A stretch of DNA of 64,000 nucleotides from Brevibacillus sp. JNUCC-41 (GCF_014844095.1 NZ_CP062163.1:4807501-4871500); one strand, 5' to 3'. Numbered from the stretch's first letter, positions 34,511 to 44,278 are shown. Numbers and translations: made by a program. Notes: generated by a model not told the origin, from the sequence alone.

Positions 34511-35758
34511 TCAATTTTCCATTATACCTATGGGTTTCCCCATTACTTTTACATTCTTTTCTACCTTCATGAGCCATATTGTAAGCAGGATCCCGATCAG
34601 TGTGAGTAATCCATAAAATAAATAGACTGAATATATCCCTGATTTTTCCAATATTATCCCGCCGCTGAAGGTACTGAACCAGTTCCCCAATCCGTTGCCA
34701 ATGGCGGAATAAAGCGTTATTGCTGTTACTGTTATACGTGCTGGGACAACTTCCCTGATATATTGTAAAGCTGCTGGAATGAATAAGCCAAGTGAAAACC
34801 CTTGAATGATCGAAGTCACATATACGGTAGCCAAACTTGGTTCAGTGAAGTATAAACCCCAGCGGAGCAATGAAGCCGTGCCAGCCAGTAAGGTAATTGG
34901 CAGCAAGCCTATCTTATGGATCCAGGCACCTGCCATTCTCATAAAGGGGATTTCCGATAATACAGCTAATAGGAACGCGATGCCAATTCCTGTATATGTA
35001 CCGCCTCTTGCCTCGACAAACAAACCATAGTATACATTATTTGCAAGATTAGGACCAAAAAGCAAGAACGTTATAGCAAGAAAGATAAGAAATCGTTTCA
35101 TGGTAATCAATTCTTTCATACCACCAAAAAGTTTCACTTTCCCCCCTGGTGGTTCTTCGGGCAAACGAAGAGCCAGACCAGCCGCTATCAGCAGGCCGAA
35201 GAAAAAGGCATAAAATATAACGGAAGGACCCATGAAGGATTCAGATAACTTGCCCATTACAAAAACAGCCACACCGTAACCAAGTGATCCGAATAAACGG
35301 ATTTTCCCATAATTCGATTTGATTTTTGTTGTATATTGAAGGGTGATGCTATCAGAAACTGGTATTATCGCACTTTGAAAGATGGCCAAAGCGATTGCGA
35401 CGGATACGAAAAGGAAATAGTGTTCGAACAGCAAGTAGCCTAAACCGAATAGACCAGCAAGAAACGATGTCATTGCGAGTATTTTTGCTGGTCTCCCGCT
35501 CCAATCACAAACAATTCCCCAAAAAGGTTGAAAAACGATCATCACTATCGGTCCAACAGACATGATCGTCCCTATCTCAATACCTGATAAACCTGCCTCA
35601 TTGGCCAAATAAACGCTTAATAGCGGTGTTAAACTTCCCACTGCAAAAAAAGAAAAAAGGTAAAATACCTTCAAGCTAATAATATTGACATGCTTTTGTT
35701 TTTCCAAATCCCGTTCCCCCACACAGACATCTTCTAAAAAGTTGATGATTTTTTTCAT
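34511..35758 (-). CDS. MFS transporter (MFS_1-like), cotranscribed with a sensor kinase
   Basis: 415 residues, about twelve helices. The text after the N-terminal tail (FYLFSFFAVGSLTPLLSVYL) and the WGIVCDWSGR loop fit the LacY/nucleoside-symporter-like MFS_1_like group; the substrate is unknown. A hydrophilic 28-residue N-terminal tail is unusual, and a later start is possible though without a good ribosome site. The gene begins nine bases after the kinase stop, so they are cotranscribed. Confidence 0.85.
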   Translation of the reverse strand: MKKIINFLEDVCVGERDLEKQKHVNIISLKVFYLFSFFAVGSLTPLLSVYLANEAGLSGIEIGTIMSVGPIVMIVFQPFWGIVCDWSGRPAKILAMTSFLAGLFGLGYLLFEHYFLFVSVAIALAIFQSAIIPVSDSITLQYTTKIKSNYGKIRLFGSLGYGVAVFVMGKLSESFMGPSVIFYAFFFGLLIAAGLALRLPEEPPGGKVKLFGGMKELITMKRFLIFLAITFLLFGPNLANNVYYGLFVEARGGTYTGIGIAFLLAVLSEIPFMRMAGAWIHKIGLLPITLLAGTASLLRWGLYFTEPSLATVYVTSIIQGFSLGLFIPAALQYIREVVPARITVTAITLYSAIGNGLGNWFSTFSGGIILEKSGIYSVYLFYGLLTLIGILLTIWLMKVEKNVKVMGKPIGIMEN

Positions 35759-35767
35759 TGCTTCCTA

Positions 35768-37903
35768 TTAGACATTAGGGAGCACGATATTAAAGACTGT
35801 TCCTTTATTGACTTCGCTCTCGACATAGACATTTCCAGAATGGCTTTCTATGATTTTAAAGCTGATCATGAGACCTAACCCATTACCAGATTTTTTCGTT
35901 GTGAAAAATGGTTCTCCCAATCTCTTAAGCTGCTCTGGCGGCATTCCAATTCCTGTGTCGGTTATGGATATATGCACATTATCCTCTTTAAGTTCAGTAA
36001 TGACTTTTATGAATCCACCATCAGGCATAGCTTCCATACCATTTTTAATGAAGTTCAACATGACCTGTTTTAACCGATTCTCATCACAACGAACGAGGAT
36101 TTCTTCGTCATTACATTCCGAAATCAGCGTGATGTTCTTCTTCCTGGCTTCAAACTCCGTCAAAGATACAACATTTTGAATGATCGACACAAGGTTCTTC
36201 GTTTCCAATATCAATGCCTGGGGTTTGGCCAATTGTAAGAACTCTTCAACTATCTCATTCACACGATTGATTTCATCCATGATTATTTCTAGATATTCTT
36301 GTTTATTTTCGTCCGTTTCATCCAATTGCAAAAATTCCGTATACCCTTTCATGGAGGTCAGCGGATTCCGTATTTCATGCGCCACCCCAGCAGCAAGCTG
36401 ACCGACAGCGGCTAATTTATCCTGCCGATGGAGCATCTCTTCAGATTGTTTACGCTCAGTTATGTCATATCTCAGTGCCAAAAACTGAAACGGCTTTCCT
36501 TCTTCGCTGAAAAATGGAACAATCGTTGTATCGACCCAATATAAACTGCCATCTTTCGCCTTGTTTCTAATTTCACCTTTCCAAACTTTCCGGTCATGGA
36601 CGGTCTTCCACATTTGTTCAAAGAATTCCTTTGAATGGTATCCGGAATTAACCATTCTATGGGTCTGGCCTATCAATTCACCTTTGCCATAACCTGAAAC
36701 CTCCGAGAACTTTTCATTCACTTCAATAATGACTCCTTTATCATCGGTTATCGCCACAATCAAAGATTGGTTGATTGCATATTGCATATCTTCTAGTTCC
36801 TTGATTGACCCCTTTAAAGCATTTTCTGCTTTTTTACGAGCGGAAATGTCCGAACGGATGGAAATATATTGATATGGTTTCCCCTTTTTCATAAACGGAA
36901 CGATAGTTGTATCCACCCAATACAGATTACCATCTTTAGCCCGATTGCATATTTCACCGTGCCATGTATTCCCTTGACTGATCGTTTGCCATAAGTCAGT
37001 GAAAAATTCTTTTGCGTGATAACCAGAATTGATTATCGAATGATTTTTTCCAATTAGTTCATGTTTTTCAAATTGTGATATTTCCAGGAATTTTTCGTTA
37101 ACATATGTAATGATTCCTTTTGCATCCGTGATGGCGACGATTGCCGATTGATCTAAAGCATAACGGATATCACTCACAGTATTATCACTTTTTGCTAACC
37201 TACGGCCCACGATCGTACTTGAAGCTATCAAGCTAGCAAGGTTGAATATTGAAACGAAGCATGTAAGATAAAGCATAAATGGAGTGAGTGGAACAAATTC
37301 CTCCGTTTCATTTTTCACATTCATCGGTAACACTCTCACAAAAAGGTAATAGCCTTCAATGATTGCGCCACTCATCATGAGCGTACTGACTGGCTTTAGT
37401 GAAGATTGACTTAATTTGTTAAAATAAAATAATATTGCAAGCGCTGCTACAAATAATACAAAGATACTGAAAAGCGTACTGAGAACCGACAATGGGCTAA
37501 AGTGCAAGGAGTGATTTAAAGAAGATGTTCCCATTATATAATTAGATAAAATGGCCATCGTAAACATAAAGCCGCAAAATACGATTTGCAGCACTTGGGT
37601 TTTATACGATATGGCCAATAACCCAACCCCTGCGAGCGCTATCGCTAAAGCTAACGAAAAAATTATTGTAGAAAAGTTGGATGCTGCCATTCCTGAATTA
37701 TCGAGGGTATATATGACCACAAAATTAAGCGTCCAGATTGCCACTCCCATAGAGCAGCTGCTCCCTATATATACCAGGCGTTTATATCTCTCTATCGTCA
37801 GTAATGTTGTCAATAAATCCAATGCCGTATAACACGCCATTATTATCAATAGTACTGCAATCATAAAGAGGACAGGATTTGATGCCACAATTGATTGTTC
37901 CAT
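35768..37903 (-). CDS. Membrane sensor histidine kinase: degenerate MHYT-like sensor, two PAS, HisKA, HATPase
   Basis: 711 residues. The N-terminal seven-helix region (about 8-225) has MHYT-domain spacing, but the key His positions read Asn (WTLNFV with Asn60, LSNYIM with Asn121). PAS domains lie at about 240-360 and 372-485, both with NSGYHxKEFF and GxIxNRAKDG/GEIRNKAKDG text. The phospho-acceptor is in AAGVAHEIRNPLTS, and the ATPase boxes include NFIKNGMEA and GNGLGLM. The HEIRNPLTS style is that of Bacillus phosphorelay (Spo0F-directed) kinases. No response regulator is adjacent; the MFS gene follows. Confidence 0.9.
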   Translation of the reverse strand: MEQSIVASNPVLFMIAVLLIIMACYTALDLLTTLLTIERYKRLVYIGSSCSMGVAIWTLNFVVIYTLDNSGMAASNFSTIIFSLALAIALAGVGLLAISYKTQVLQIVFCGFMFTMAILSNYIMGTSSLNHSLHFSPLSVLSTLFSIFVLFVAALAILFYFNKLSQSSLKPVSTLMMSGAIIEGYYLFVRVLPMNVKNETEEFVPLTPFMLYLTCFVSIFNLASLIASSTIVGRRLAKSDNTVSDIRYALDQSAIVAITDAKGIITYVNEKFLEISQFEKHELIGKNHSIINSGYHAKEFFTDLWQTISQGNTWHGEICNRAKDGNLYWVDTTIVPFMKKGKPYQYISIRSDISARKKAENALKGSIKELEDMQYAINQSLIVAITDDKGVIIEVNEKFSEVSGYGKGELIGQTHRMVNSGYHSKEFFEQMWKTVHDRKVWKGEIRNKAKDGSLYWVDTTIVPFFSEEGKPFQFLALRYDITERKQSEEMLHRQDKLAAVGQLAAGVAHEIRNPLTSMKGYTEFLQLDETDENKQEYLEIIMDEINRVNEIVEEFLQLAKPQALILETKNLVSIIQNVVSLTEFEARKKNITLISECNDEEILVRCDENRLKQVMLNFIKNGMEAMPDGGFIKVITELKEDNVHISITDTGIGMPPEQLKRLGEPFFTTKKSGNGLGLMISFKIIESHSGNVYVESEVNKGTVFNIVLPNV

Positions 37904-38275
37904 TTTTTTACTTGATCACCTCTAACGTTCTATTCTCCTATATTGTAATGTAAATTCATAGGACCTCAAAGGTTTTTTATTTCCTTACTCCTGTATATTT
38001 ACACTCTGATTCTTTCGGCGCAACCCCTTCCTCAAGAAAATACAGGTTTTTTCATAAAATCAATTAAATGAGAAATACTATTGTTTTATATGGAGTAGAA
38101 TATGAATACATGGTATTGACAAGCATTCACAACCCTGCTTCATCATTCCAGGGAATGATAAATAATACCAATAATTATTCAGGAATATAATAATTAGGAA
38201 TGTTAATTTCTTTATTTAATTATACCTATAGGTTTATAATTAAATAGAACTTATATAGAGAGAAGGAGTGGGGGC
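37904..38275. other. Intergenic region before yitT-like gene
   Basis: 372 AT-rich bases between divergent genes. The only strong feature is the palindrome at 38214-38245; no ORF or repeat. Confidence 0.4.
38214..38245. promoter_or_regulatory. 32-bp palindrome upstream of the YitT-like gene
   Basis: Arms ATTTAATTATA / TATAATTAAAT around ACCTATAGGT, 30 bp before the start codon. It is likely an operator. The core recalls the CsoR/CstR-type ATACC...GGTAT element at 7679-7693. Confidence 0.5.
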
Positions 38276-39190
38276 ATGATTATGTCAGACCTGGCAGGTG
38301 CAAGTACAACAGAAATTATGCAAAAGAAGACCCAGCATAAAAGATTAACACTTAGACAAATTTTACAGAGAGGTCTATTAATTACAATCGGTGCAGTTTT
38401 AATGGCTGTCGGCCTCGAGATTTTTTTAGTGCCGAATAACGTAATCGACGGGGGCATAACGGGTATTTCGATTATGTTATCTTACATCACTGGATGGAAG
38501 CTTGGAATCTTTCTTTTCATTTTGAATCTTCCTTTCTTTTTTATCGGTTATAAACAAATCGGAAAAACCTTCGCATTCTCTACCCTTTATGGAATTTTAG
38601 TCCTTTCCATTACCACTGCATTGCTTCATCATGTACCAGCTTTCACTCAGGATATCCTTCTAGCGTCCGCTTTCGGCGGTATGATTCTTGGAATTGGTGT
38701 TGGAATGGTCATTCGATATGGCGGCTCGTTGGATGGCACAGAAATACTTGCTATTCTCGCTAGCAAGAAGCTCCCTTTTTCCGTTGGGGAGATCGTCATG
38801 TTCTTTAATTTATTCATCCTTGGCAGTGCGGGCTTCGTATTCTCGTGGGATCGTGCCATGTACTCGATCATAGCCTACTTCGTGGCATATAAAACGATGG
38901 ATATCGTCATCGCAGGTTTAGACGAATCTAAATTTGTTTGGATTATCAGTGATGAATTTAATGATATCGGCGAAGCGATAATGAATCGTCTTGGACGGGG
39001 CGTAACCTTTTTAGCTGGAGAAGGTGCTTATTCTGGTGATGATAAAAAAGTCATCTTTTGTGTAATAAACAGGCTTGAGGAAGCAAAACTTAAAGAGATA
39101 GTCAAAAGCTTCGATCCATCTGCATTTCTTGCCGTAGGGGATATCGCGGAAGTTCGAGGCGGTCGATTCAAGAAAAAAGATATCCACTAA
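38276..39190 (+). CDS. YitT-family membrane protein (DUF161 + DUF2179)
   Basis: 304 residues: a cytosolic N-terminal tail, five or six membrane helices with VDGGITGISIML-type text (IDGGITGISIML) and YGGSLDGTEILA, then a soluble DUF2179 domain (about 220-300: SDEFNDIGEAIMNRLGRGVT, FCVINRLEE). Bacilli have several such paralogs of unknown transport function. GGAGTGGGGGC precedes the ATG. A 32-bp palindrome upstream suggests regulation. Confidence 0.9.
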   Translation: MIMSDLAGASTTEIMQKKTQHKRLTLRQILQRGLLITIGAVLMAVGLEIFLVPNNVIDGGITGISIMLSYITGWKLGIFLFILNLPFFFIGYKQIGKTFAFSTLYGILVLSITTALLHHVPAFTQDILLASAFGGMILGIGVGMVIRYGGSLDGTEILAILASKKLPFSVGEIVMFFNLFILGSAGFVFSWDRAMYSIIAYFVAYKTMDIVIAGLDESKFVWIISDEFNDIGEAIMNRLGRGVTFLAGEGAYSGDDKKVIFCVINRLEEAKLKEIVKSFDPSAFLAVGDIAEVRGGRFKKKDIH

Positions 39191-39229
39191 CCTCACCTGC
39201 TTTTTGCTTCATCCAATTGGCAAAAAGAT

Positions 39230-39268
39230 AAAAAAAGCTGAAGGGAGAATCCCCTTCAGCTTTTTTTA
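39230..39268. terminator. bidirectional terminator
   Basis: AAGCTGAAGGG / CCCTTCAGCTT stem flanked by A-run and T7, between convergent genes. Confidence 0.88.
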
Positions 39269-39275
39269 TCTAGCC

Positions 39276-39470
39276 TTAATAGTTCCTTGGATTGTTGATT
39301 GCTTGAAGCATTCTGGTGCCGGGTTTCATCTCGCTGCTACATAACGGACAAACATGTTCATCATTACTTGTAAAGTTATCGCGAATCCAACCTTTGCAAT
39401 CTTCTGATGTACATTCCCACACCTTAGTTTCTTCAGGAATGATTTCTTCCGTATTATTTCTTCTATACAT
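39276..39470 (-). CDS. ydjO: YdjO-like cold-inducible zinc-ribbon-like protein, copy 1
   Basis: 64 residues. ETKVWECTSEDCKGWIRDNF and CPLCSSEMKPGTRML match B. subtilis YdjO; two cysteine pairs (C-x4-C, C-x2-C) could bind zinc. YdjO is known as a cold-inducible protein without assigned activity. ATG 39470 follows GGAGTGAGATAT. A paralog lies 850 bp upstream on the same strand. Confidence 0.85.
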   Translation of the reverse strand: MYRRNNTEEIIPEETKVWECTSEDCKGWIRDNFTSNDEHVCPLCSSEMKPGTRMLQAINNPRNY

Positions 39471-40318
39471 ATATCTCACTCCTTAGAATTGAATTGACTC
39501 CGTCCTGCATAACAGATCACAAGCCATAAAGATAAAAGAAAGAATAGATGGCGTTTAATCTAAATTGTGAGTAAATAACCATTCGCAAATCTAAGTATGA
39601 TTATTGTTTTCTTTCAAACAAACTTTTGAATGGTAAGAACTTGAGATTACGACATGAATTTTTCATATCTCAGTACCCATTATATCATATATATGCTTTT
39701 TTTATTTGAAGAAAAATTCTAAAAAAGAAATGATTCCCCAAAATGAAACACAGTCCCTGACTTACCCTTCGAGATAATCGAGACTGCGCTGTTCAAGAAT
39801 CCATTCCATATGGTTCTTCCTGCTCGTTCAATGAACATTTCAAAGCGTATCGAGCATGAGAGTAATTTTTAATGCCAAAACCTAAAACAATGAAAGCCCT
39901 GCCTCTCTCCCATCCATACGGTTCCTAGACCGTGCCTGCGAGAATCAGATAAAAGCTTGTAAGTACATGTTTATTAATTAAAACCGTCCGTAATTCCAAT
40001 TGGGTAGATTAAATTCCAAAAGACAAATGGTACATAGAAGTAAGTTAATGAAGAACAGAAATGGATCGAGGAAAATAATTACATGTAGTTCTTTTTTCTA
40101 GATGTGTTTAACTTGTTTCTACTTCATCATTAAAATGATGAAAAATTATTTTATTAATAAAAATGTTACTTTAAATTACCCTCCAGTGCTTTATTTCCAT
40201 AACACTGAAACTTAATAATACCATAAATATTTTTATATGTAAAGCGTTATTCAAAATGAAATCACTCGTCATACTTCTTTCTTAAAATAAAAAATAAAGA
40301 GGCTATGATTCACCTCTT
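39471..40318. other. 848-base gap between the two ydjO-like genes
   Basis: AT-rich at both ends, with a more balanced middle (about 39740-39960). No convincing ORF: a 39-codon minus-strand frame at 39719-39838 has no ribosome site. No hairpin terminator or repeat was recognised apart from weak stems. Confidence 0.4.
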
Positions 40319-40525
40319 TTATTTAAACGCATTATACTCATTTTCAATTTTTGGAAGTTCCCTGACTTCCTCAATTAATTGACTTCCGCACATTGGGCAA
40401 TCATAGTTTTCCGAAGCAAAATCTTTTCTCATCCAACCATTGCAATCTGCTGATCCACATGCATATACTATCGTATCTTCCATAACGATTTCTGGTTCCT
40501 CTGAATTCTTTTTACCAAAATACAT
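40319..40525 (-). CDS. YdjO-like protein, copy 2
   Basis: 68 residues, the same plan as the YdjO copy: IVYACGSADCNGWMRKDF then YDCPMCGSQLIEE. It is diverged in the termini. ATG 40525 follows GAGGAGGTTGCTC. It lies 120 bp downstream of recQ on the same strand, and its product keeps all four cysteines. Confidence 0.82.
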   Translation of the reverse strand: MYFGKKNSEEPEIVMEDTIVYACGSADCNGWMRKDFASENYDCPMCGSQLIEEVRELPKIENEYNAFK

Positions 40526-40651
40526 GAGCAACCTCCTCTTTTTTATATAAAGACTCTGATTAAAGGCGCAAAATTCCTCCTTTTTATCATTCCTAGTATA
40601 CGCAATAAACTAAATTCTTATTTATTCAATGAAAAAATTATCCAAAAAACC

Positions 40652-42778
40652 TTATCGCCTTTCGTTTTCCAACCCTGCTTTAACCAAGATCGCTTTAATC
40701 ATGAAGTAGGAAATATGCTCAGGCAAGGCTTCTTTTAGCGGTTTCAATTTTTCAGAATCCAATTGTTTCGCAGTTTCCAAAACAAGATCAAACTCTTTAT
40801 CCGAGAAAATCTCATCCCATTTGATATCCAAATGTTCTTCTGCACACTTTAATAAATGATTTTCAATTGAAACGGAAGACAGCCCTCTCAATGTTCCTAT
40901 TTCCTTGATTGATTTGCCTTCCCGATATAAGCGGTAGCTTTCTAAATGAGATGGTTTAGTAGCTCGCTTTACCGTTTCCTTTGTAACCATAGTATTCGTT
41001 TCTATTTCAGGATGTGCCTGTACATACTGGGAAATACCTTGTAAGAACACAGATCCGAAGCGTTCAAATTTCTGCATCCCTACGCCTTTAACTTCCAGGA
41101 ATTCCTCTTCTGTCCTCGGCAATTTGACAGCCATATCTTTCAAAGATGCATCGGAAAAAATAATGAATGGAGGTACATTTTCCTTACTTGCCAATTCTTT
41201 TCTTAACTGTCTTAAATCTTCGAACAACCCATGATCTGCACTGATGCTGCTTACTTTTTTCATTTCCTTACGCAGGACTTTTTTCTGTCCCAGTAACACT
41301 TCCCTGCCAGCATTGGTGACCTTGAGGACCGGAAACTGGCCGCCCGTCATTTCGATGTACTGTTTTGCAGTCAGGAAATCAATGAAATCACCTACATCCT
41401 TCGCAGATTGATCATTGATGATACCATAGGTTGAAAGCTTCTGGAATCCAAACTCTTCAATTTTCTTATTGCGTGATCCCGTAAGCACTTGGGAAATCAT
41501 CGTTTTACCGAATCGCTCACCCATTCGCAACATGCATGAAAGGACCATCTGTGCCTGAGTAGTTACTTCAACAGAGTCACGTTTATCTGTACAATTTTCG
41601 CAATGACCGCAATCTTCCGGGTTTTCTTCTCCAAAGTATCGAAGGATGAAGGCTTGCAAGCACCCTTCTGTAAAACAATAATCCTTCATTCTGTTCAATT
41701 TCTTTAATTCCTGGGATTGCCACTCCTGCGAGGGATTAGATTGATCAATCAAGAAACGCTGTATCTGCATATCCTGAGGGGAATATAAGAGGATACATTC
41801 ACTTTCCAATCCATCCCTCCCTGCACGGCCGGCTTCTTGATAATAACTCTCCATGTTCTTTGGAGTTTGGTAATGGATGACGTATCTGACATTCGACTTA
41901 TCGATTCCCATCCCAAAGGCGGATGTTGCCACCATCAAGGGAACGTCATCCCGAATGAATTGGTCTTGCTGTTCCGACCGGTCTTGTTCATTCATGCCAG
42001 CATGGTATCGACCTGTTTTGAACCCGGCTTTAATAAGTTTGGCATACAAGGTATCGACTTCTTTCCTAGTGGCTGCATATATGATACCGGATTCACTTTT
42101 GTTTTTCTCTAAATAGCGCATTAAAAACCGTCCGCGATTTTCTTCTTTCACAACGGAAAAGAACAGGTTATCCCTGGAAAATCCCGTTGATACTGTATGC
42201 TGCACTGATATTCCTAGTGACTGACATATATCATCGGTCACATGCGGTGTGGCTGTTGCCGTTAATGCCAGGACAGTCGGAGCTGATGGCATGTTTTTCA
42301 ATAAGGTTTTGATTTTTAAATAACTTGGTCTGAAGTCATGTCCCCATTGAGATATACAGTGGGCCTCATCAATGGCAACCAATGAAATTTCCACATTAAA
42401 TAGATCCTGTTGAAATGCAGGATTTTCCAGCCGTTCAGGTGCAACATAAACTAGCTTATATCTCCCCTGCTTAATATCGTTCATTCTATTGGATGATTCT
42501 ATCCCAGAAATGGAGCTATTAAGAAATGTGGCATCAATCCCATTTTGTTCGAGGGCATCTACTTGGTCCTTCATCAAGGAAATAAGTGGGGATATCACGA
42601 GTGTTACACCTGGTAACAGAAGGGCTGGAATTTGGTAACATATTGATTTACCTCCGCCAGTAGGCATGATTCCCGCCGTGTTTATTCCTTCTAAAACTTG
42701 TTCGATAATCTGTTCCTGACCTTTTCGGAATGATTCATAACCAAAGTATTCCTGTAAATAATCACGAGCTTTTTCCAT
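40652..42778 (-). CDS. recQ: RecQ-family ATP-dependent DNA helicase
   Basis: About 708 residues. Walker A PTGGGKS (39-45), DEAHCISQWGHDFRP (motif II plus aromatic loop), QEAGRAGRDG (motif VI), a zinc-binding Cys set (CFTEGC, CGHCENC), then RQC, an HRDC domain and a C-terminal HTH_40-type helix-turn-helix (EGKSIKEIGTLRGLSSVSI). It unwinds DNA 3'-5' during recombination repair. ATG 42778 (or TTG 42781) lies behind GGAGGAG; ATG 42817 lacks a site. Confidence 0.95.
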   Translation of the reverse strand: MEKARDYLQEYFGYESFRKGQEQIIEQVLEGINTAGIMPTGGGKSICYQIPALLLPGVTLVISPLISLMKDQVDALEQNGIDATFLNSSISGIESSNRMNDIKQGRYKLVYVAPERLENPAFQQDLFNVEISLVAIDEAHCISQWGHDFRPSYLKIKTLLKNMPSAPTVLALTATATPHVTDDICQSLGISVQHTVSTGFSRDNLFFSVVKEENRGRFLMRYLEKNKSESGIIYAATRKEVDTLYAKLIKAGFKTGRYHAGMNEQDRSEQQDQFIRDDVPLMVATSAFGMGIDKSNVRYVIHYQTPKNMESYYQEAGRAGRDGLESECILLYSPQDMQIQRFLIDQSNPSQEWQSQELKKLNRMKDYCFTEGCLQAFILRYFGEENPEDCGHCENCTDKRDSVEVTTQAQMVLSCMLRMGERFGKTMISQVLTGSRNKKIEEFGFQKLSTYGIINDQSAKDVGDFIDFLTAKQYIEMTGGQFPVLKVTNAGREVLLGQKKVLRKEMKKVSSISADHGLFEDLRQLRKELASKENVPPFIIFSDASLKDMAVKLPRTEEEFLEVKGVGMQKFERFGSVFLQGISQYVQAHPEIETNTMVTKETVKRATKPSHLESYRLYREGKSIKEIGTLRGLSSVSIENHLLKCAEEHLDIKWDEIFSDKEFDLVLETAKQLDSEKLKPLKEALPEHISYFMIKAILVKAGLENERR

Positions 42779-42867
42779 CAATTTACTACTCCTCCAATTT
42801 TCCTTGTTAGGATTCATAAGGATCTATTTCTTTCATTGTACCTGCTTTTCCCTTGAACCAAAAGGAC

Positions 42868-42905
42868 AAAAAAAGCAGACACATTATGTCTGTGTCTACT
42901 TTTTT
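42868..42905 (-). terminator. terminator of the yocH-like gene
   Basis: AAAAAG-AGACACA / TGTGTCT-CTTTTTT hairpin with a T-run on the minus strand. Confidence 0.8.
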
Positions 42906-42935
42906 CAATATATAAACATGTTTTGTATGGTTTAA

Positions 42936-43787
42936 TTAATTCAGGATTTGAACTTTGACGTTTTTAACGCCCCAATTCACGGCATCTTTTTCGTTAGGTA
43001 CAAAAATGTCCACTCTATTCCCTTTTATGGCACTGCCTGTATCAGCTGCGGTCGCGTAGCCATAACCCTCTACATAAACTTTAGATCCAAGCGGAATGAC
43101 TGATGGGTCCACTGATATTACCTTTGCATCAGGATTAGCTTTCAGGTTAACTCCTGTGGCTGTAGTACCGCTGCAGCCTTGACAATCAGCCGTATAGGCA
43201 GTTGCCCTAACAGTGATTTCCTTTTTGATTCCTGCTTGATCGTTGGATTCATTGTTTGTGTCTGCTTTTTCAGATGATTCTGCTGGTTCCGATTGTTCAA
43301 CCGGCTTTGTTTGTTCTGCTGGTTTCGATTGTTCCACTGGCTTTGATTGTTCTGCTGGCTTTGATTGTTCTGCTGGTGCAGCTTGCTTTGATTCCTGCGC
43401 TGGCCCTACACTCGCAGCTTCTACTTTATTAGCTGCAGGTTTAATGACCAGTTTCTGGCCAGGATGGATTGTATCTGAATTTAAACCGTTCCAAGATTTA
43501 ATATCATTTACCGCTACATCATATTTGTCTGCAATTTCCGATAATGTGTCCCCTGACTTTACTTTATAATGCTCCTCTTGAGAAATATGTATGGTTTCTC
43601 CGGCATAAATCACGTCTGAAGACAAATTGTTCCAAGACTTAACATCTTCTATTGATACTTTATATGTTTGAGATATCCCCCATAATGTGTCTCCATCTTT
43701 CACTTTGACATCTTCTGCTTGTACCGGAATTGTAAATGCACCGGATATTGCAGCCGCTGCCGCTAACGATAAGATTGATTTTTTCAT
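42936..43787 (-). CDS. yocH: Secreted LysM-3D cell-wall protein (YocH-like)
   Basis: 283 residues: signal peptide (1-24, cleavage after VQA), two LysM repeats (27-70 and 74-115, VKDGDTLWGIS and VKSGDTLSEIA), a low-complexity linker of repeated EQSKPA/VEQ units (about 130-170), then a 3D domain (ATAYTADC, GSKVYVEGYG, ADTGSAIKGNRVDIF) with the three Asp residues of MltA/RlpA-like muralytic enzymes. In B. subtilis YocH is a WalRK-controlled muropeptide-releasing autolysin. GGAGG precedes the ATG. Confidence 0.92.
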   Translation of the reverse strand: MKKSILSLAAAAAISGAFTIPVQAEDVKVKDGDTLWGISQTYKVSIEDVKSWNNLSSDVIYAGETIHISQEEHYKVKSGDTLSEIADKYDVAVNDIKSWNGLNSDTIHPGQKLVIKPAANKVEAASVGPAQESKQAAPAEQSKPAEQSKPVEQSKPAEQTKPVEQSEPAESSEKADTNNESNDQAGIKKEITVRATAYTADCQGCSGTTATGVNLKANPDAKVISVDPSVIPLGSKVYVEGYGYATAADTGSAIKGNRVDIFVPNEKDAVNWGVKNVKVQILN

Positions 43788-43981
43788 ATGTTTGTTACCT
43801 CCTTGTGAGCTGCTTTATAAGCTATGAGTTAAATCTTAACATAGTATTCTTCTATACAAAGAACAAACAGATAAAGAATAGATGACAAACATCACAGCAA
43901 GATAACGGGACTATAACAAGATTTTATAATATTCTGAAAAAACATCATTTTCCAGATAATTTCCTTTCCAGGCCAGAGAAG

Positions 43982-44010
43982 TCATATTATGCATTATCCA
44001 GGCATAAAAA
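43982..44010 (+). promoter_or_regulatory. Sigma-E-type promoter of cotJABC
   Basis: TCATATT (43982-43988), 14 bp, CATAAAAA (44003-44010). This fits the sigma-E -35 (KMATATT) and most of the -10 (CATACAnT) and lies 35 bp before the start, matching mother-cell expression known for cotJ. Confidence 0.65.
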
Positions 44011-44044
44011 TTAAAAGCTATATCTTTACAAAGGAGGTATTTTT

Positions 44045-44278
44045 TTGACTCGCGAAAAGACTTTTACATTAGTTAAGTCATATAAACCTTTCCATAGTAA
44101 ATTCGATCCTTGTCCGCCTATTGGGAGAAAGTATTACAGGACACCTCCTAATTTGTATATTAATTTTCAACCGCCTAATATGGAGCAGTTCACACCGGAA
44201 GAAGCTTTGAAATACGGTACACTTTGGAAGTTCTTTTATGATTTTTATGATAATCCATATCGGGAAAGGGAGACGTAA
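44045..44278 (+). CDS. cotJA: Spore coat-associated protein CotJA
   Basis: 77 residues. The text KSYKPFHSKFDPCPPIGRKY and LYINFQPPNMEQFTPEEALKYG, with an aromatic C-terminus, matches CotJA. It helps assemble the CotJ complex in the coat. The start is TTG ten bases after AAAGGAGG. It ends directly at the cotJB start. Confidence 0.93.
   Translation: MTREKTFTLVKSYKPFHSKFDPCPPIGRKYYRTPPNLYINFQPPNMEQFTPEEALKYGTLWKFFYDFYDNPYRERET

Noticed and set aside
39719-39838. 39-codon minus-strand frame beginning MFIERAGRTIWNGFLNSAVS
   Set aside because: Looks protein-like but has no ribosome site or start context; not enough to call a gene.
43806-43920. WalR box upstream of the yocH-like gene
   Set aside because: Only a partial TGTGAT-N5-TCATCT match; WalRK control is likely from family knowledge but not shown by the sequence.
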